Of a stretch of 64,000 bases of DNA, positions 33,866 through 43,860 are shown in pieces. The stretch is taken from the NCBI GenBank assembly GCA_905147135.1, contig LR990041.1, positions 16,305,907-16,369,906 of the forward strand, given 5' to 3'. Position numbers and translations under genes: made by a program. This DNA is from Blastobasis lacticolella. Lineage: Eukaryota > Arthropoda > Insecta > Lepidoptera > Blastobasidae. The notes under the pieces are model-generated. The model was not told the DNA's origin. It saw only the letters and a program-made list of their open reading frames with translations, and searched no databases. How positions within the stretch are numbered: the stretch's first letter is position 1; the number at the start of each line of letters is the position of its first letter.

Positions 33866-34062
33866 TCGTACTAACATATATTATAAATACGAAGTTTAGA
33901 TAATGTTTGCGTGGATGTTGGATATTCGTTAATCCGTTACGCAGCACCTACTGATCGGAGTTTGATAAAATGTTTTAACTTTTGTCCTAGAACAACACAA
34001 GCTATAATTAATCCTGAAATTCAACGAGGTCCCCGCAGGAATGCAACCGAAATTTACTCTAG
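33866..34062 (+). mobile_element. Helitron-like element, second family, both ends kept
   Basis: Host A at 33865, then TC (tcgtactaacatatattata) begins the element. It ends actctag at 34062 followed by host T. The interior has ctactgatcggagtttgata and cgaggtccccgcaggaatgc, as in the related degraded copy at 24.8 kb. At 197 bp it is non-autonomous. It lies about 80 bp from the presumed start of the CpG-rich exon candidate. Confidence 0.7.
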
Positions 34063-34095
34063 TAATCTAGCGAGTAATTAAATTTAAAGTAAAGT

Positions 34096-34200
34096 TAATC
34101 ATCATCTACCTGCCCTTACCCCACTAGATAGGATCGTCACAATATGTCTTCCATTCAACCCTATCACCATCCAAATGCGTCATTGTCTATATAAATATTT
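34096..34200 (+). repeat. RTE-type LINE 3' tail fragment
   Basis: aatcatcatctacctgccct, then ccccactagataggatcgtc and acaatatgtcttccattc follow the order of a common lepidopteran RTE 3' end. No coding part. Confidence 0.5.
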
Positions 34201-35277
34201 TTCTGATTGTAACCGACATATAACCGGTTCATCCTCGCGTATGAACCGGTCACGTCCAGACCAATCATAAATGGATCGAAATGGAATAATCTACAGTCTA
34301 CAGAGCAAATAGTCTGAGCTAAAACTGACTTGCATCACGCGCCAAAGAGATAACGACGTGAATCTTCTTTACTGGTGACTATATCAATCTATCAATTATA
34401 CGAAAAAGATGTGGTTGAGTCTTCGGCTTGCAATCTAGCACAAAAATTGTAACGCTTAAATAAATGGAAATATGAGTTACAACATTGCGCAATGGTGGAC
34501 GAAGATCTCGACGACCACTTTGAAAAAAATAGATTTCTTAATCAGCTCTTTCATCTTCGATCAGCTGATTTAGTCAAGCCAAGGTCGCTATTTTTGAACT
34601 ACTTCAAAACTGCTCTTCATTCATAGAAGCTTAATTTTAGCTAGTAAAAACGTCTTAAAAATTATTAAATATATACATTGTCATTGTACAAGTAATCTGT
34701 ACAGCTCAATCTCATTAAGCGGTGTATAAATAAAGTGACTCAGTAATTATTTTCAATAACAGTAAAAACATACCTTTATTTTTATTTTTTTGAGAATTCA
34801 ATGACCTCATCGCGTTATCCTCAGTTTATTACTCATCTTGTGTATTAAATACTTTAAATATCACGTTAAACTATACTATAATGTAATAGCAATTACAGCT
34901 TGAGCTATAATAAATCCTCGAAGGGAGTGTAAACGCTTTACACGGATCAAACAAGTAAAAGACGCTATTATACTACTAAAGCGAAGTTTGTAGTGACTAC
35001 CAAACAATCTAAAGGGTTACATAGGAATACATGGGTTAGCCACAACCCAAAACGTTTGAGTATTTGAAGTGTATGGTGAGGCAATAGTTTTGTAGTGTTG
35101 ATGTACCCCTATATCATCAGATTCGAATGTAATGTCGAAAACACATTAACATAATTTCTTCATAAGGTAAGACATCGCAATATAAACAAGGGATAGTCAG
35201 ATAAAAGAGTTTGTTGAACTTTAAGAATGTGGTGACAAGGGTTGAAGGAGATAGAAATATATCACAGATATATACAT
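34201..35277. other. No recognised feature
   Basis: AT-rich. The last 60 bp before 35278 may belong to the RTE-like fragment that follows (NVVTRVEGDRN is weakly reminiscent of that protein), but this is unsure. Confidence 0.35.
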
Positions 35278-35403
35278 TTGTTTGGACATGTAGAGAAGAC
35301 GGATGAAAAACGAGTTACGAAAGGTATTTATCGTGCGAAAGTAAATGGATGGGTCGTGAAAGAGCGCCGTAGCAGGATATCAGATCACATCAAGAGCCCT
35401 TAA
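35278..35403 (+). pseudogene. C-terminal fragment of a LINE endonuclease/RT protein
   Basis: A 41-codon frame ending in a stop encodes LFGHVEKTDEKRVTKGIYRA followed by KVNGWVVKERRSR. It matches the conserved end of RTE-like LINE proteins (pattern: W/L-F-GH-VER-DEKR-TK-IY-AKV-G-GRGR). The normally basic GRGRPR segment is changed to VVKERRS. No other domains remain nearby. Confidence 0.7.
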
Positions 35404-35444
35404 TAGTCCAATGCTGAAATATAACATAAATGTTACATTACTGA

Positions 35445-35655
35445 CGACCTGAATGGTTCAGTTGGTTAACGTGGCCGGTCTGCCACGCAGAGCTTGCATG
35501 CGTGTTACGGGTCTGGGTGTTCTATGTATAATATGTATTTAAAAGTATATAGGTAAGTAGTAAGTAGTATATCAGTTATGTAGCACCCATAACACAAGCT
35601 TTGCTTACTTTAGAGCTAGATGGCGCTGTGTGTGAATTTCTCCACGATTATTATT
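35445..35655 (+). mobile_element. SINE-D copy 3 with deleted B-box region
   Basis: The head keeps the A box tggttcagttgg and gtctgccacgcagag, then jumps past the B box and the following part of the body to gttacgggtctgggtgttct. The rest (acccataacacaagctttgc, gctagatggcgctgtgtg) is well preserved. The deletion of about 55 bp removes the B box, so this copy could not be transcribed by pol III from its own promoter. Confidence 0.85.
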
Positions 35656-35715
35656 ATATTGAACTGTGCATGTATATGATACTAACCTCTAAGCTTATTA
35701 TATACTTATACCTCT

Positions 35716-35751
35716 TTCGCTAAGTAGGTGTTAAAATACCTACTTAGCGAA
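35716..35751. other. Perfect 14 bp hairpin
   Basis: ttcgctaagtaggt (35716-35729) and acctacttagcgaa (35738-35751) are exact reverse complements with an 8-base loop. They lie about 60 bp past the end of a SINE-D copy. Confidence 0.9.
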
Positions 35752-36037
35752 GCGGCGTCTTGCCGCGTCTAGCCTGTGTGGTACCCAATGATATTCCACT
35801 TTAAAATTTAAAGACATTACGTAGGGGAAAATTGGAGGAAGTTTAAATTCGAGAAGATAGGGAATTTGAAAATTTAGAGTCTTGCAGATGTTCCGGGTTT
35901 TGTCCCTCTGGGTGAGTAGGCAAACTAATGTCGTAAGGAAAACTTTAGTTATTTTGACACAGATGAAGCTCGTTGTAAGTAAATAACATTTGAAGGCACA
36001 TATCCATTAAATTAAAAACCTATCCTTCTTTGTCTAA

Positions 36038-36100
36038 TTAGGATCTCTGCTGACCAGAAAATGGACAGCAATTCTGTTGTATATTACAACACTATATGAT
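36038..36100 (+). repeat. Family C fragment
   Basis: ctgaccagaaaatggacagc matches the core of family C, followed by attctgttgtatatta as in the 22.3 kb copy. Confidence 0.45.
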
Positions 36101-36520
36101 CGCCAACCCGCCACGCGTGTTTATGGCAAATCTCTATACTACTCTCAACAATCTGCTGGTTACAATTTTTTGAATAGCTATCGGCGTTTAGTTTCTGTAC
36201 CAATTTTTTTGTTCATACGCTAAATATGCTAAAATAGTTTTTTTAATGTTTTATGTTGTGGTGACGATGTAGGCTGCGGCCCAACGATTGCAATGATGTG
36301 ATTGTTGGCTTCAGCCCTAGCGAACAGTCTTCTCGAAGGTTATGCAGGTTGAATTTTAGTCAGGTGCAGTCTACATTCAAACCCACCAACATGCGTGATG
36401 TGATATCATAATAAGTTAGGGAACTGATTGTACTTTTAATAACGACTATTCCAAACCAACGGCGCTCATATTAATGAATAGAAGTGTAAAAATTTTAATT
36501 AATATTTACGTATTATCGAC

Positions 36521-36660
36521 GATGTCCATTCATCGCTTCTTGGGCCATCCGCGGGACCTCTTTCCACACACCGGCAATCAATACACGGTTCTAAACTTCA
36601 TTCCACGTCACCACAGGAATACCCGCGCAATTACGACTCCGCCAACTAACCGTCTCTAAA
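36521..36660 (+). repeat. Family F copy 1
   Basis: atgtccattcatcgcttctt then gggacctctttccacacacc and ggcaatca is shared with the reverse complement of 62275-62410. Both copies can be read as MSI(H/Y)RFLG..RDLFP.TG, so part of the repeat may be coding, but I do not recognise the family. Confidence 0.5.
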
Positions 36661-36956
36661 TATTGATAAGATTTATAGCTTTCTAAACGTGGAATATAAA
36701 TTCAAACCGCACCAGGGAGGCCACCTATTACGTGACAAAACTGCAACAAAGTGCCTAGTCACGGAGCCTCGATAAATTACAATATAAAAATTACCCGACA
36801 ATCGAGAGCGTCTCAGCGCTTCGGGGAAAAATTAACAGTTCATGACGCCCACCGTTGTAGGGAAAACTTGGTGTGGAAGGATCACCAATTTAGATATTCA
36901 AATCCGGGTTGCTTATGTTCTGATACGACTACCTGGGATATTGAATAACATATTCT

Positions 36957-37025
36957 GTTCAGGCATGCTCCGCTTCGGGCGCGTTCACCGCCAGGTGAGA
37001 TGGCAGTCAAATCTATTGACTTTAA
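36957..37025 (+). repeat. LINE 3' end fragment (same family as 41.9 kb LINE)
   Basis: caggcatgctccgcttcg followed by accgccaggtgagatggcag and tcaaat corresponds to the last codons and first UTR bases of the large LINE (compare 54.7 kb). Confidence 0.55.
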
Positions 37026-37258
37026 TCTTAGACTTGACTTTTTTAAAAATACCTGGTTATATAATAATTTGGTTTTTATGAAAATCAGATTATCAGAACA
37101 AAAAAATTGTTTTTGAACTTCACAATATAGCTCTAAAAATCCGCCATTTTGAAATGTTTTTCTAAAACACCTATCTTAAGTCACTTGGGTTTTTGGGGTG
37201 AATCTAACAACAACTTAACTGACATAATCCAAGATCGTAGTTTGGAAAATACGAGGTA

Positions 37259-37629
37259 ATAAAGAAATTTACAAAGAACGTCGGTGGCCGGGCGGTTGAG
37301 TATCCAACTCTTAAGCGAGAGGTACCGGGTGCGAATCCCGCTGCGGCCATGTACAAATGACACTTTTCTGAGTTATGTACATTAGTTGAATTCTAACCGA
37401 TGCCCTTACGGTGAGGGAAACATCGTGATAAAACCTGCAAATTCATGCAACTGAATTTGAACCATGATCCAATATGGTCAGTTTCCCCTGGTAGCAGGGT
37501 CACGGAGGTCAGATGGTAGTCGCTCCACTGTAATTACCTGATCACCAAATCCTGGATTATGGTCAAGGCGGACACCGGGTCCTCGTTCTCAAGAGACATT
37601 AACGCCAAGATGATAAAGAAATTTACAAA
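37259..37629 (+). mobile_element. SINE-A copy 10, full length, with perfect 17 bp TSD
   Basis: The direct repeats ataaagaaatttacaaa at 37259-37275 and 37613-37629 flank a complete copy. The pol III A box tggccgggcgg is at 37285-37295, the B box ggtgcgaatcc at 37328-37338 (one change from ggttcgantcc), and the 3' end reads gccaagatg. The perfect long target-site duplication makes this the best-preserved insertion in the window. Confidence 0.95.
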
Positions 37630-37701
37630 CCTACATACATTCAAGATGGGTCGGGTAATAAAACGCGTTCTAATTAAAAACAAGTTTTACTGTAGCATAA
37701 G

Positions 37702-37925
37702 TTGTACACTAATCGTTGCTCCTACGGTGAGGGAAAATATCAAGAGAAAATCTGCACATTCAGGCGACCGAATGTGTAATCGTGATCCTATCTGACAGGT
37801 CTCGGCGGTCAGGTGGCAGTAGCTCTACTGTAATTATCTGATCCGCCAAACCATGGATCATGGTTAAGGCTGACCTTGGGCCCTCGCGCGATAACATAAC
37901 CAGGATATTGAAGCCCAGATGAGCA
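37702..37925 (+). mobile_element. SINE-A copy 11, 5'-truncated
   Basis: Begins within the gtacactaatcgttgctcc region and runs to gaagcccagatgagc, with more changes than copy 10 and a deletion of about 20 bp after atcctatctgacaggt. Copies 10 and 11 lie 73 bp apart in the same orientation. Confidence 0.85.
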
Positions 37926-38324
37926 TAGGTGCCTAGATGGGAAGGTTTCAAGTTTGGAATAAAACGGTTGCGATGTTAAATTTAATTTGGAGTAAGGATT
38001 AATTATTTAAACTAATGATTAATTTCAAGATATTTGGGCAGAGTATCGCAACCGGGAATCCGGGTGTCTTTGTTGTAGTTATACCTACCTCAAACTGATC
38101 TCACAACACTTTTAATTCAAACTTGTTTTTAGTATTTTTATTTACTTTCTTTCTGTATATGTAGCTGTGTGATGACCGGAAAACCACCTTAGTAAATTTT
38201 AAACATGATATACGTTTGACAGCGCTATTTTTTCCCTCTGTCTCTATTTATTAATGTGTTTTCCTTCAGGACTGTTACATACAAATTTTCCTGATATTGT
38301 CTGCAGTGTAAGCAATGTTTTCGG
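37926..38324. other. No recognised feature
   Basis: AT-rich, no supported features. Confidence 0.4.
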
Positions 38325-38515
38325 TAGTTACTTACTTACTTACTGCGCTGGCTCAGCGACACAAAGTGGATCTTGCTTGGCCTCCTACACCAGAGATCGC
38401 CATATCTTCCTATCCTACGCCATCTCCTGCCAATCGAGGATGCCCAGTTCGTGCAGATCTTTGAGGACTTCATACCTTCAGCGATATCTGGGTCGCCCGA
38501 CTGATGTTTTCGGTA
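38325..38515 (+). repeat. RTE-type LINE 3' region
   Basis: A run of ttac units is followed by tgcgctggctcagcgacaca, catctcctgccaatcgagg, cagttcgtgcagatcttt and ctgggtcgcccgac, an order I recall from 3' ends of lepidopteran RTE elements. It lies in a 138-codon open frame (38254-38670) that I regard as incidental. Confidence 0.45.
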
Positions 38516-39732
38516 CAGTCGTTATTTATTTATTGTTTAATATTTGTGTTGCACTATTTTCACGACTACATTGCAATAGCGTACTGCCGGAATGCTGGTG
38601 GGAATTATTTTCAAACAATCCTATGTTGCGTGTTGTATGGGTCAACGCTAATAGTTACCTATTGTTGTGACTAGGCTGTGGCATGTATTTTCTTTTTTGT
38701 GCGACGTTTATTTATTTATTCTTTTTGTATTCAAGAAATAAAATATTTGTATTTGTAAGTAACAGTAGACAGGTTCATTACAAATGAAATGTTATAAATA
38801 GGAAAAAAAAAAAAGTGCGTTTAAGACCAGAGGCATCCAATATACCATTAACCTTAAGTAAATATAATATATTTCAGTCTGTGTATTGTGTACCTACACA
38901 TCACGAAAAATCTATTACAAATTAATTTGAAAGAAACTTGGTTCAATTACAATTTCATCTCGGTGTAATATATACTGTCTTCATATGCCCACTCCCCGTG
39001 GGTTCCTAGTTAAATATAAAGCTCAAACTCGCATCATCATCACCACCTTCCTACAAAACGATCATTCCAATATCCATCGCTACATTGATGCCTCATCATT
39101 ATTCATATTGTATTAATATTGTTGCCTCATTCATATTCATTTTAAGATTTCGCTAAATAATTATATATCTCTCACGGTTAATGGCTTAAAACTGAAACAA
39201 ACTGTAACTCAAATTAACAACTCTGCCACGCCGACTCAAAAGAGGCAGTGCGGGCGGCGGCGTTGCGAACTAAAATTGCAGCGAACTTGCCCATTTGGGC
39301 AACTCAGTTAGCTTGTCACAAAAACTTAGTGAGACTAGCAGCTCTCGGAGGGGAGAGTATTACGGCGTTGTATGAAATATTTTTATTTACTTCGCTCCTT
39401 TTGTCTCGATTCCATTTAGATTAATCTTATCGTAGATTGGTCCCCTAATGTGAGTAATAGTAGCTTTGGAATTACTGTCTGTTTTTCGAAAACAGTGTAT
39501 ATCGCTGCTTAAAAGATTCATCTACATATTTTAAGCTTTTCTTATTTTGTTGTCAAATCTCGTATTAAAAATGTCCATATTATTATATTAGACGGGACTT
39601 GCACGCGACGTACCGACGTTTCGGTAGGGTTACACCCACCGTGGTCACGAAATGACTTTAGAGTTTAGTTAAAAATGTCCAATAAGAAAAACGTTAAAGT
39701 CCTTATAATCTAACAAAATTGTGGTATAGTAG
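38516..39732. other. No recognised gene
   Basis: GC-richer spot at 39235-39370 with a tcagtt initiator-like motif near 39304, not sufficient for a promoter call. The segment 39588-39660 (acgggacttgcacgcgacgt, cgacgtttcggtaggg) looks like a dispersed repeat I have seen in Lepidoptera; no second copy is evident here. Confidence 0.35.
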
Positions 39733-39875
39733 TCGTATACGATTTATACATAGTATGAAACAAATTTACTTTCCGCCGTCTGTATCGGATTATAATGCGG
39801 TTTTCAACAATAGGTAGAGTGATTCCAGAGGAAGGTTCATAAGTAAGAAAAAAAGAGGAGGTATGGGTTCACTAG
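39733..39875 (+). mobile_element. Helitron-like element E copy 3, without minisatellite
   Basis: Starts TCGTATACGATTTATACA at 39733, includes ctttccgccgtctgtatcg, taatgcggttttcaacaata and ttccagaggaaggttcat, and ends ttcactag at 39875 before T. The position where copies at 18.1, 8.4 and 55.4 kb have the array holds only a short GA-rich stretch (ggaggtatggg). Confidence 0.65.
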
Positions 39876-40593
39876 TATATTATAATAGCTAAATTACTGT
39901 TTAAATGTTGGTATATATTTTTGACTATAGATGTTGCGACGCCGGCACACCTTATTGCTACCTATGCAGAAACTCATAAAACACTATTAATTAATTATCT
40001 TAACGCCGAGTTTTCTTTACAATATTTAATATTCTAAATTTTGTCGTAATAGGGGCCGTGGGCCGCGTAAAAGGTTGTGCTGCAAGCTGTTTGTAGTGCA
40101 CCGAACGGATATTAGAGACGACTTACTTATCTACACAATTTGTACAAATTCACTTCACGATATAATTATCGCGTTTACGACGGTAATGCTAAGTAAAGAT
40201 AAAGTCGCAGCGTACTAGATCGAAAGCACAAAATGGATAGTGTTTCTGAACACAAGTATCAGTTGGCCAAAAGAAAAGAAAACCAACTGATGATTATTTT
40301 GGGTTTATTTCCTGCCCTATGGGCTCTTTTGAGAGTTGTCGGGTTAATAATTTCAGTTTACAATTGCGCTATATAAATACATAAGAGCCACGTCAAATAT
40401 ATCAACGACATCTAGTGTCCGTGTATAAAACAAAACATATTAATAAACTTTCACATAAAGCATTAAACATTTCCTTATACTTTGCCCAAAGGCTTTCCTA
40501 GTTACTCTTTTGAAAAAGTCGTCCACATCACTGCCCGGTTACAATTTAATTGTTTATCTGCAACTAAACTGACAAGCTTACGGCCTGTCTAAG
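39876..40593. other. No recognised feature
   Basis: Unique-looking AT-rich DNA. Confidence 0.4.
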
Positions 40594-40660
40594 GGGAAGC
40601 AGTTACCGCAGCCTATGAACGTTTGCAACACCAGGAGTACCACTCTCGTATTGCCAACCA
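40594..40660 (-). repeat. Family B scrap
   Basis: accgcagcctatgaacgttt, gcaacaccaggagtacc and attgccaacc are family B landmarks on the reverse strand. Confidence 0.6.
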
Positions 40661-41639
40661 CATAAAATTATAATTCTGAAAATTTTCGCCGATAAGGCGG
40701 ATATAAAACGAATTTGTTTGAAAATTCTAAACCTACTGACCAATTCACGCCCGTATCCGACGCAGGAACTGTCAACAATCCTGACACAACTTTTGCCCCA
40801 TCCTAAAATAATAATCATCATTAAATACCTATCAAATCATCATAAATAGCTAGGAAATAGGAAATAACCTAGCCCATTTGCTATCAACATAAACTAGCAA
40901 GACATTGCTGGTGTATCATAATGTTTATAGTAGTTAGATGTTTTGGTACGGTCTTTGATCACGTGACCGAAACGTTCGACCTGTCAATTTTTGTAATGGA
41001 CTTAGCTAGTAAATGAATACACAGGTCTTACAATTTACCCATAATCTTTTATTTAATTGTTTTATAACACAATCCAGCTGGTATAGGTATGTATTGTTGA
41101 CTCCCGTCATCCCTTGTACACTAAATCCATGTGCAACAGCTGTTGAATGAATCGTTCTAAAACCACGGGAAGGGTACAGGAGCTAGCAAAAGTTCTGCAT
41201 GGAATTTAGACTTCTCTTACTACGGGAGCAAGGGCGCGAATGTCGGTATATTGATTGGTTGCCTCGTGTACTTGACGGTTGGCAAGCCTACCACCCATTA
41301 CAACGTAGTCGACGAAAGATAAAAACGGCCCACTGAATTCAAGCTGAATTGGAAATTAAAGTGCTCGCTATTTAAGTCATTTCTTTGTTGGCAACACTGC
41401 GCTTTAGATTTATTTTATTGGCTGCATGTTGCATTAATAAAAATGTGGTTTCCTTTTATAAAATTGGCCACGCGTTTACGACAAACACGTTCCTTCTCAA
41501 AACTCATTATTATTGTCAAAAAATAATTAAATTTGTGAAAAATTATTTCGCCTCCGTAGAGGTAGGCAAACACAAGGAACGCCACTTTGCTCTGTCCTAA
41601 CACAACTGCCTAGCCTCTGTCACAATCTTATAATTAACC
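40661..41639. other. No recognised feature
   Basis: Overlapping frames at 41385-41603 on both strands (62-71 codons) have no similarity that I recognise. Confidence 0.4.
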
Positions 41640-41870
41640 TCCGACGAAAAAAAGGGTTTTTAAAAGTTTGACCTGTGGCCCTGTGTATATGTCCTATGTC
41701 TGTAGGTATGTCTGTCTGTGGTATCGTAGCTCCCGAACGGATGGACTGATTTCGATGCAGATTTATTTAATTGCAAGCCAGTTTAATCTAGATGTTTCGT
41801 TAATATCGGTTTAGAATTACTTGTTAAGAATTTTAAACTTGATCAGTATTTTTCCGACGTTTCCGACGTT
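41640..41870 (+). repeat. Dispersed repeat with 'tctgtctgtggtatcgtagc' segment
   Basis: The series tgtatatgtcctatgtctgt, tctgtctgtggtatcgtagc, ggatggactgatttcgatgc resembles a repeat class that I recall as widespread in Lepidoptera. The class and ends are unknown to me. Confidence 0.4.
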
Positions 41871-42134
41871 CAGTAGTTTTTCGACCTGACTTTAAGATAA
41901 GGATTTGGGAGATAAAAGATAATTTCTTGGGAGATAATAGATAGATAATTTTTTTTTTACTTTATTAGCCAGGCATTTGACCGCCACCTCACCTGGTGGT
42001 AAGTGACGATGCCGCCAATGATGGAGCGTGCCTGTCTAGGAACAGCCTATTCACTGTAGACTTGAAGGCATCCAGATTATATTGATCAGGGAACACACTC
42101 GCAGGCAACGCATTCCACTCCTTAGCCGTACGCA

Positions 42135-42971
42135 TTATAAAAGCCGAGCCAAAGCGGCTCGTGCGGATAGCGCTCGGCCGGATCGCGTCTCCCGATGGCG
42201 GAAAGGGGCCGGCGGAATGAGGTCGTGCAACTGCTTCGCACACTCTCCGAAGTGCAACCTGTAGAAAACCGACAAACGCGCAACCCTACGCCGATGCTCG
42301 AGGCTCTGCAGCTTAGCCTCAATCAACTGCGGATCACAAATTAATCTCTTTGCACGTTTTTCCACCGAATCCAAAGCAGCCAGTTGGTATTTGGCTGATC
42401 CATCCCAGAGGTGGCAGCAGTACTCCATGCAAGATCGGACTTGTGCTTGATATAACTGAAGCAACTGCCTTGAAGTGAAGTACCGCTTGACCTTCGAGAG
42501 GATTCCAAGTGTTTTAGCTGCAGTCTTGGCTTTTGATTCGATGTACTGTCCAAAGTTGAGATTGGTTGATAGCTCAACACCCAGGAGCTGTAGGCTGTCG
42601 GTAATTTCCACAGATACATTCCGGAAAGTCGGAGCTAGATGGAATGGACTCCGTTTAGCGGAAATCAAACACGCCTGTGTTTTGGTGGCGTTGAACGACA
42701 CTAGATTGGCTTTGCCCCAATCGGACACTGCCTTGAGAGCCTCGTTCAAGCGACCAACCATGGCCTCTCGACAAGACCGAATATCGCCCCTGTTGGCTTT
42801 TGCATCTGACAGATACCTATCTATCCGTTACTGTGCTGTCGTCTGCGTACCCAAAGATACCGGGTCCAAAGCAGGAAAAGAGTCGCGGACAGAACCGACC
42901 CCTGAGGAACTCCCGCGTCGATAGTCTTGAGTTCAGACGTGTAACCGTCTAGAACTACACGGATTGATCGT
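42135..42971 (-). pseudogene. LINE reverse transcriptase, motifs B/C and thumb/C-terminal part
   Basis: Within 42762-42971 the motifs DAGVPQGSVLSATLF and FGYADDST can be read, each in a different frame. From 42761 to 42135 a 208-codon frame carries GKANLVSFNATKTQACLIS, LLGVELSTNLNF, SKVKRYFTSRQLLQLY, AQVRSCMEYCCHLWDGSA and SVFYRLHFGECAKQL, the standard order in jockey/CR1 proteins after the polymerase core. A further shift near 42180 moves the last part (AKEWNALPASVFP, AFKSTVNRLFLDRHAP) to the frame ending at 41989. Confidence 0.9.
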
Positions 42972-43715
42972 TTACTCAGAAAATCCGATATCCAGATGCA
43001 AAAGCCAGCAGGAATACCATATGAAAAGGGCTAAAAGGGCTGCGTGCCAAACCCTGTCAAAGGCCTTGGAGATATCGAGAGACACAGCAAGGGCCTCGCC
43101 ATGCCTCTCAATGGTCTCACTCCACATATGAGTAGCATACACCAAAAGGTCCCCAGTTGACCGACCACAGCGGAATCCGTACTGGTGATCGCTGAGGAGA
43201 TCGTTACCTTCAAGATGCACGAGAAGTTTCTTGTTCAGTGCACGCTCCATCATCTTACAGAGTATGGACGTAACCGAAATAGGGCAGTAGTTGGCAGGGT
43301 CTGCGTGGCTACCCTTCTTGGGCACGGGCTGCACATTGGCAAGCTTCCATGTCTTCGGTACAATTTCAATCTCTAGTGAGAGGCGATACAGGCGCGTGAG
43401 AATAGGAGACAACTCAGAGGCACAACTACGCAGGTCTATTGTTGGTATACCATCAGGTCCACTAACCTTGTTCACGTCCAAACTCCGCAGGATTTTTAAA
43501 ATATCTTTCTGATGTATACGCACCTCTGCCATAGTGCAGTCAGCGCGGGGTGAGATAGGTGGAGTTTTACCTGCAGTATCCAAACATGAATTCGCCGCGA
43601 AATGAGAAGCAAGTAAATTTGCTTTTTCTTCCACCGCTTGCGCCAGTGTCCCATCCGGTTTCAGCAATGGTGGTAACGAAGATTGACTAAAGTTGGATTC
43701 GACCGCTTTTGCCAA
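42972..43715 (-). pseudogene. LINE reverse transcriptase, fingers/palm part
   Basis: A 247-codon frame contains VSGPDGIP (residues 84-91), PVPKKG (130-135), NYCPISV (142-148, usually NYRPIS), QYGFR (178-182) and the motif A sequence LDISKAFDRVWH (213-224) with its catalytic Asp. This order defines a non-LTR reverse transcriptase. The frame is lost shortly after motif A. Upstream of the first Met the protein continues in another frame (KSCKRTLRRARFDHI near 43760-43810), so the Met at 43715 is not the true start. Confidence 0.9.
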
Positions 43716-43860
43716 AGCGCGTTACTAGGAGGGTAAGAGGCCAGTTTGGTGCCAATCCGACTTATGTGGTCGAATCGAGCCCTGCGTAGCGTCCTTTTGC
43801 AAGACTTGGCGGCGAACTTAATGTAAATTTAGTAGATTCATTCCCTAAGCAACTCAAACA

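Larger units (their letters stand above)
41949..43860 (-). mobile_element. Jockey/CR1-type LINE, 5'-truncated, 1.9 kb
   Basis: Largest transposable element in the window. It begins (5' side) near 43860 inside the protein and ends with a UTR, an AATAAA signal (complement of 41961-41966) and poly(A), seen as T at 41949-41958. From right to left it holds the RT N-terminal part, RT motifs A, B and C, the thumb/C-terminal part and the stop at about 41989. Motif A and the C-terminal region share one frame, motif B (GVPQGSV, 42896-42913) is in a second, and motif C (FGYADD, 42838-42855) in a third. At least four frameshifts exist in all. Fragments of its 3' end recur at 12.2, 25.9, 37.0 and 54.7 kb. 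Confidence 0.9.

Noticed and set aside
38254..38670. 138-codon open frame as a gene
   Set aside because: Its middle is an RTE-type LINE 3' region, and the ends are AT-rich without coding character.
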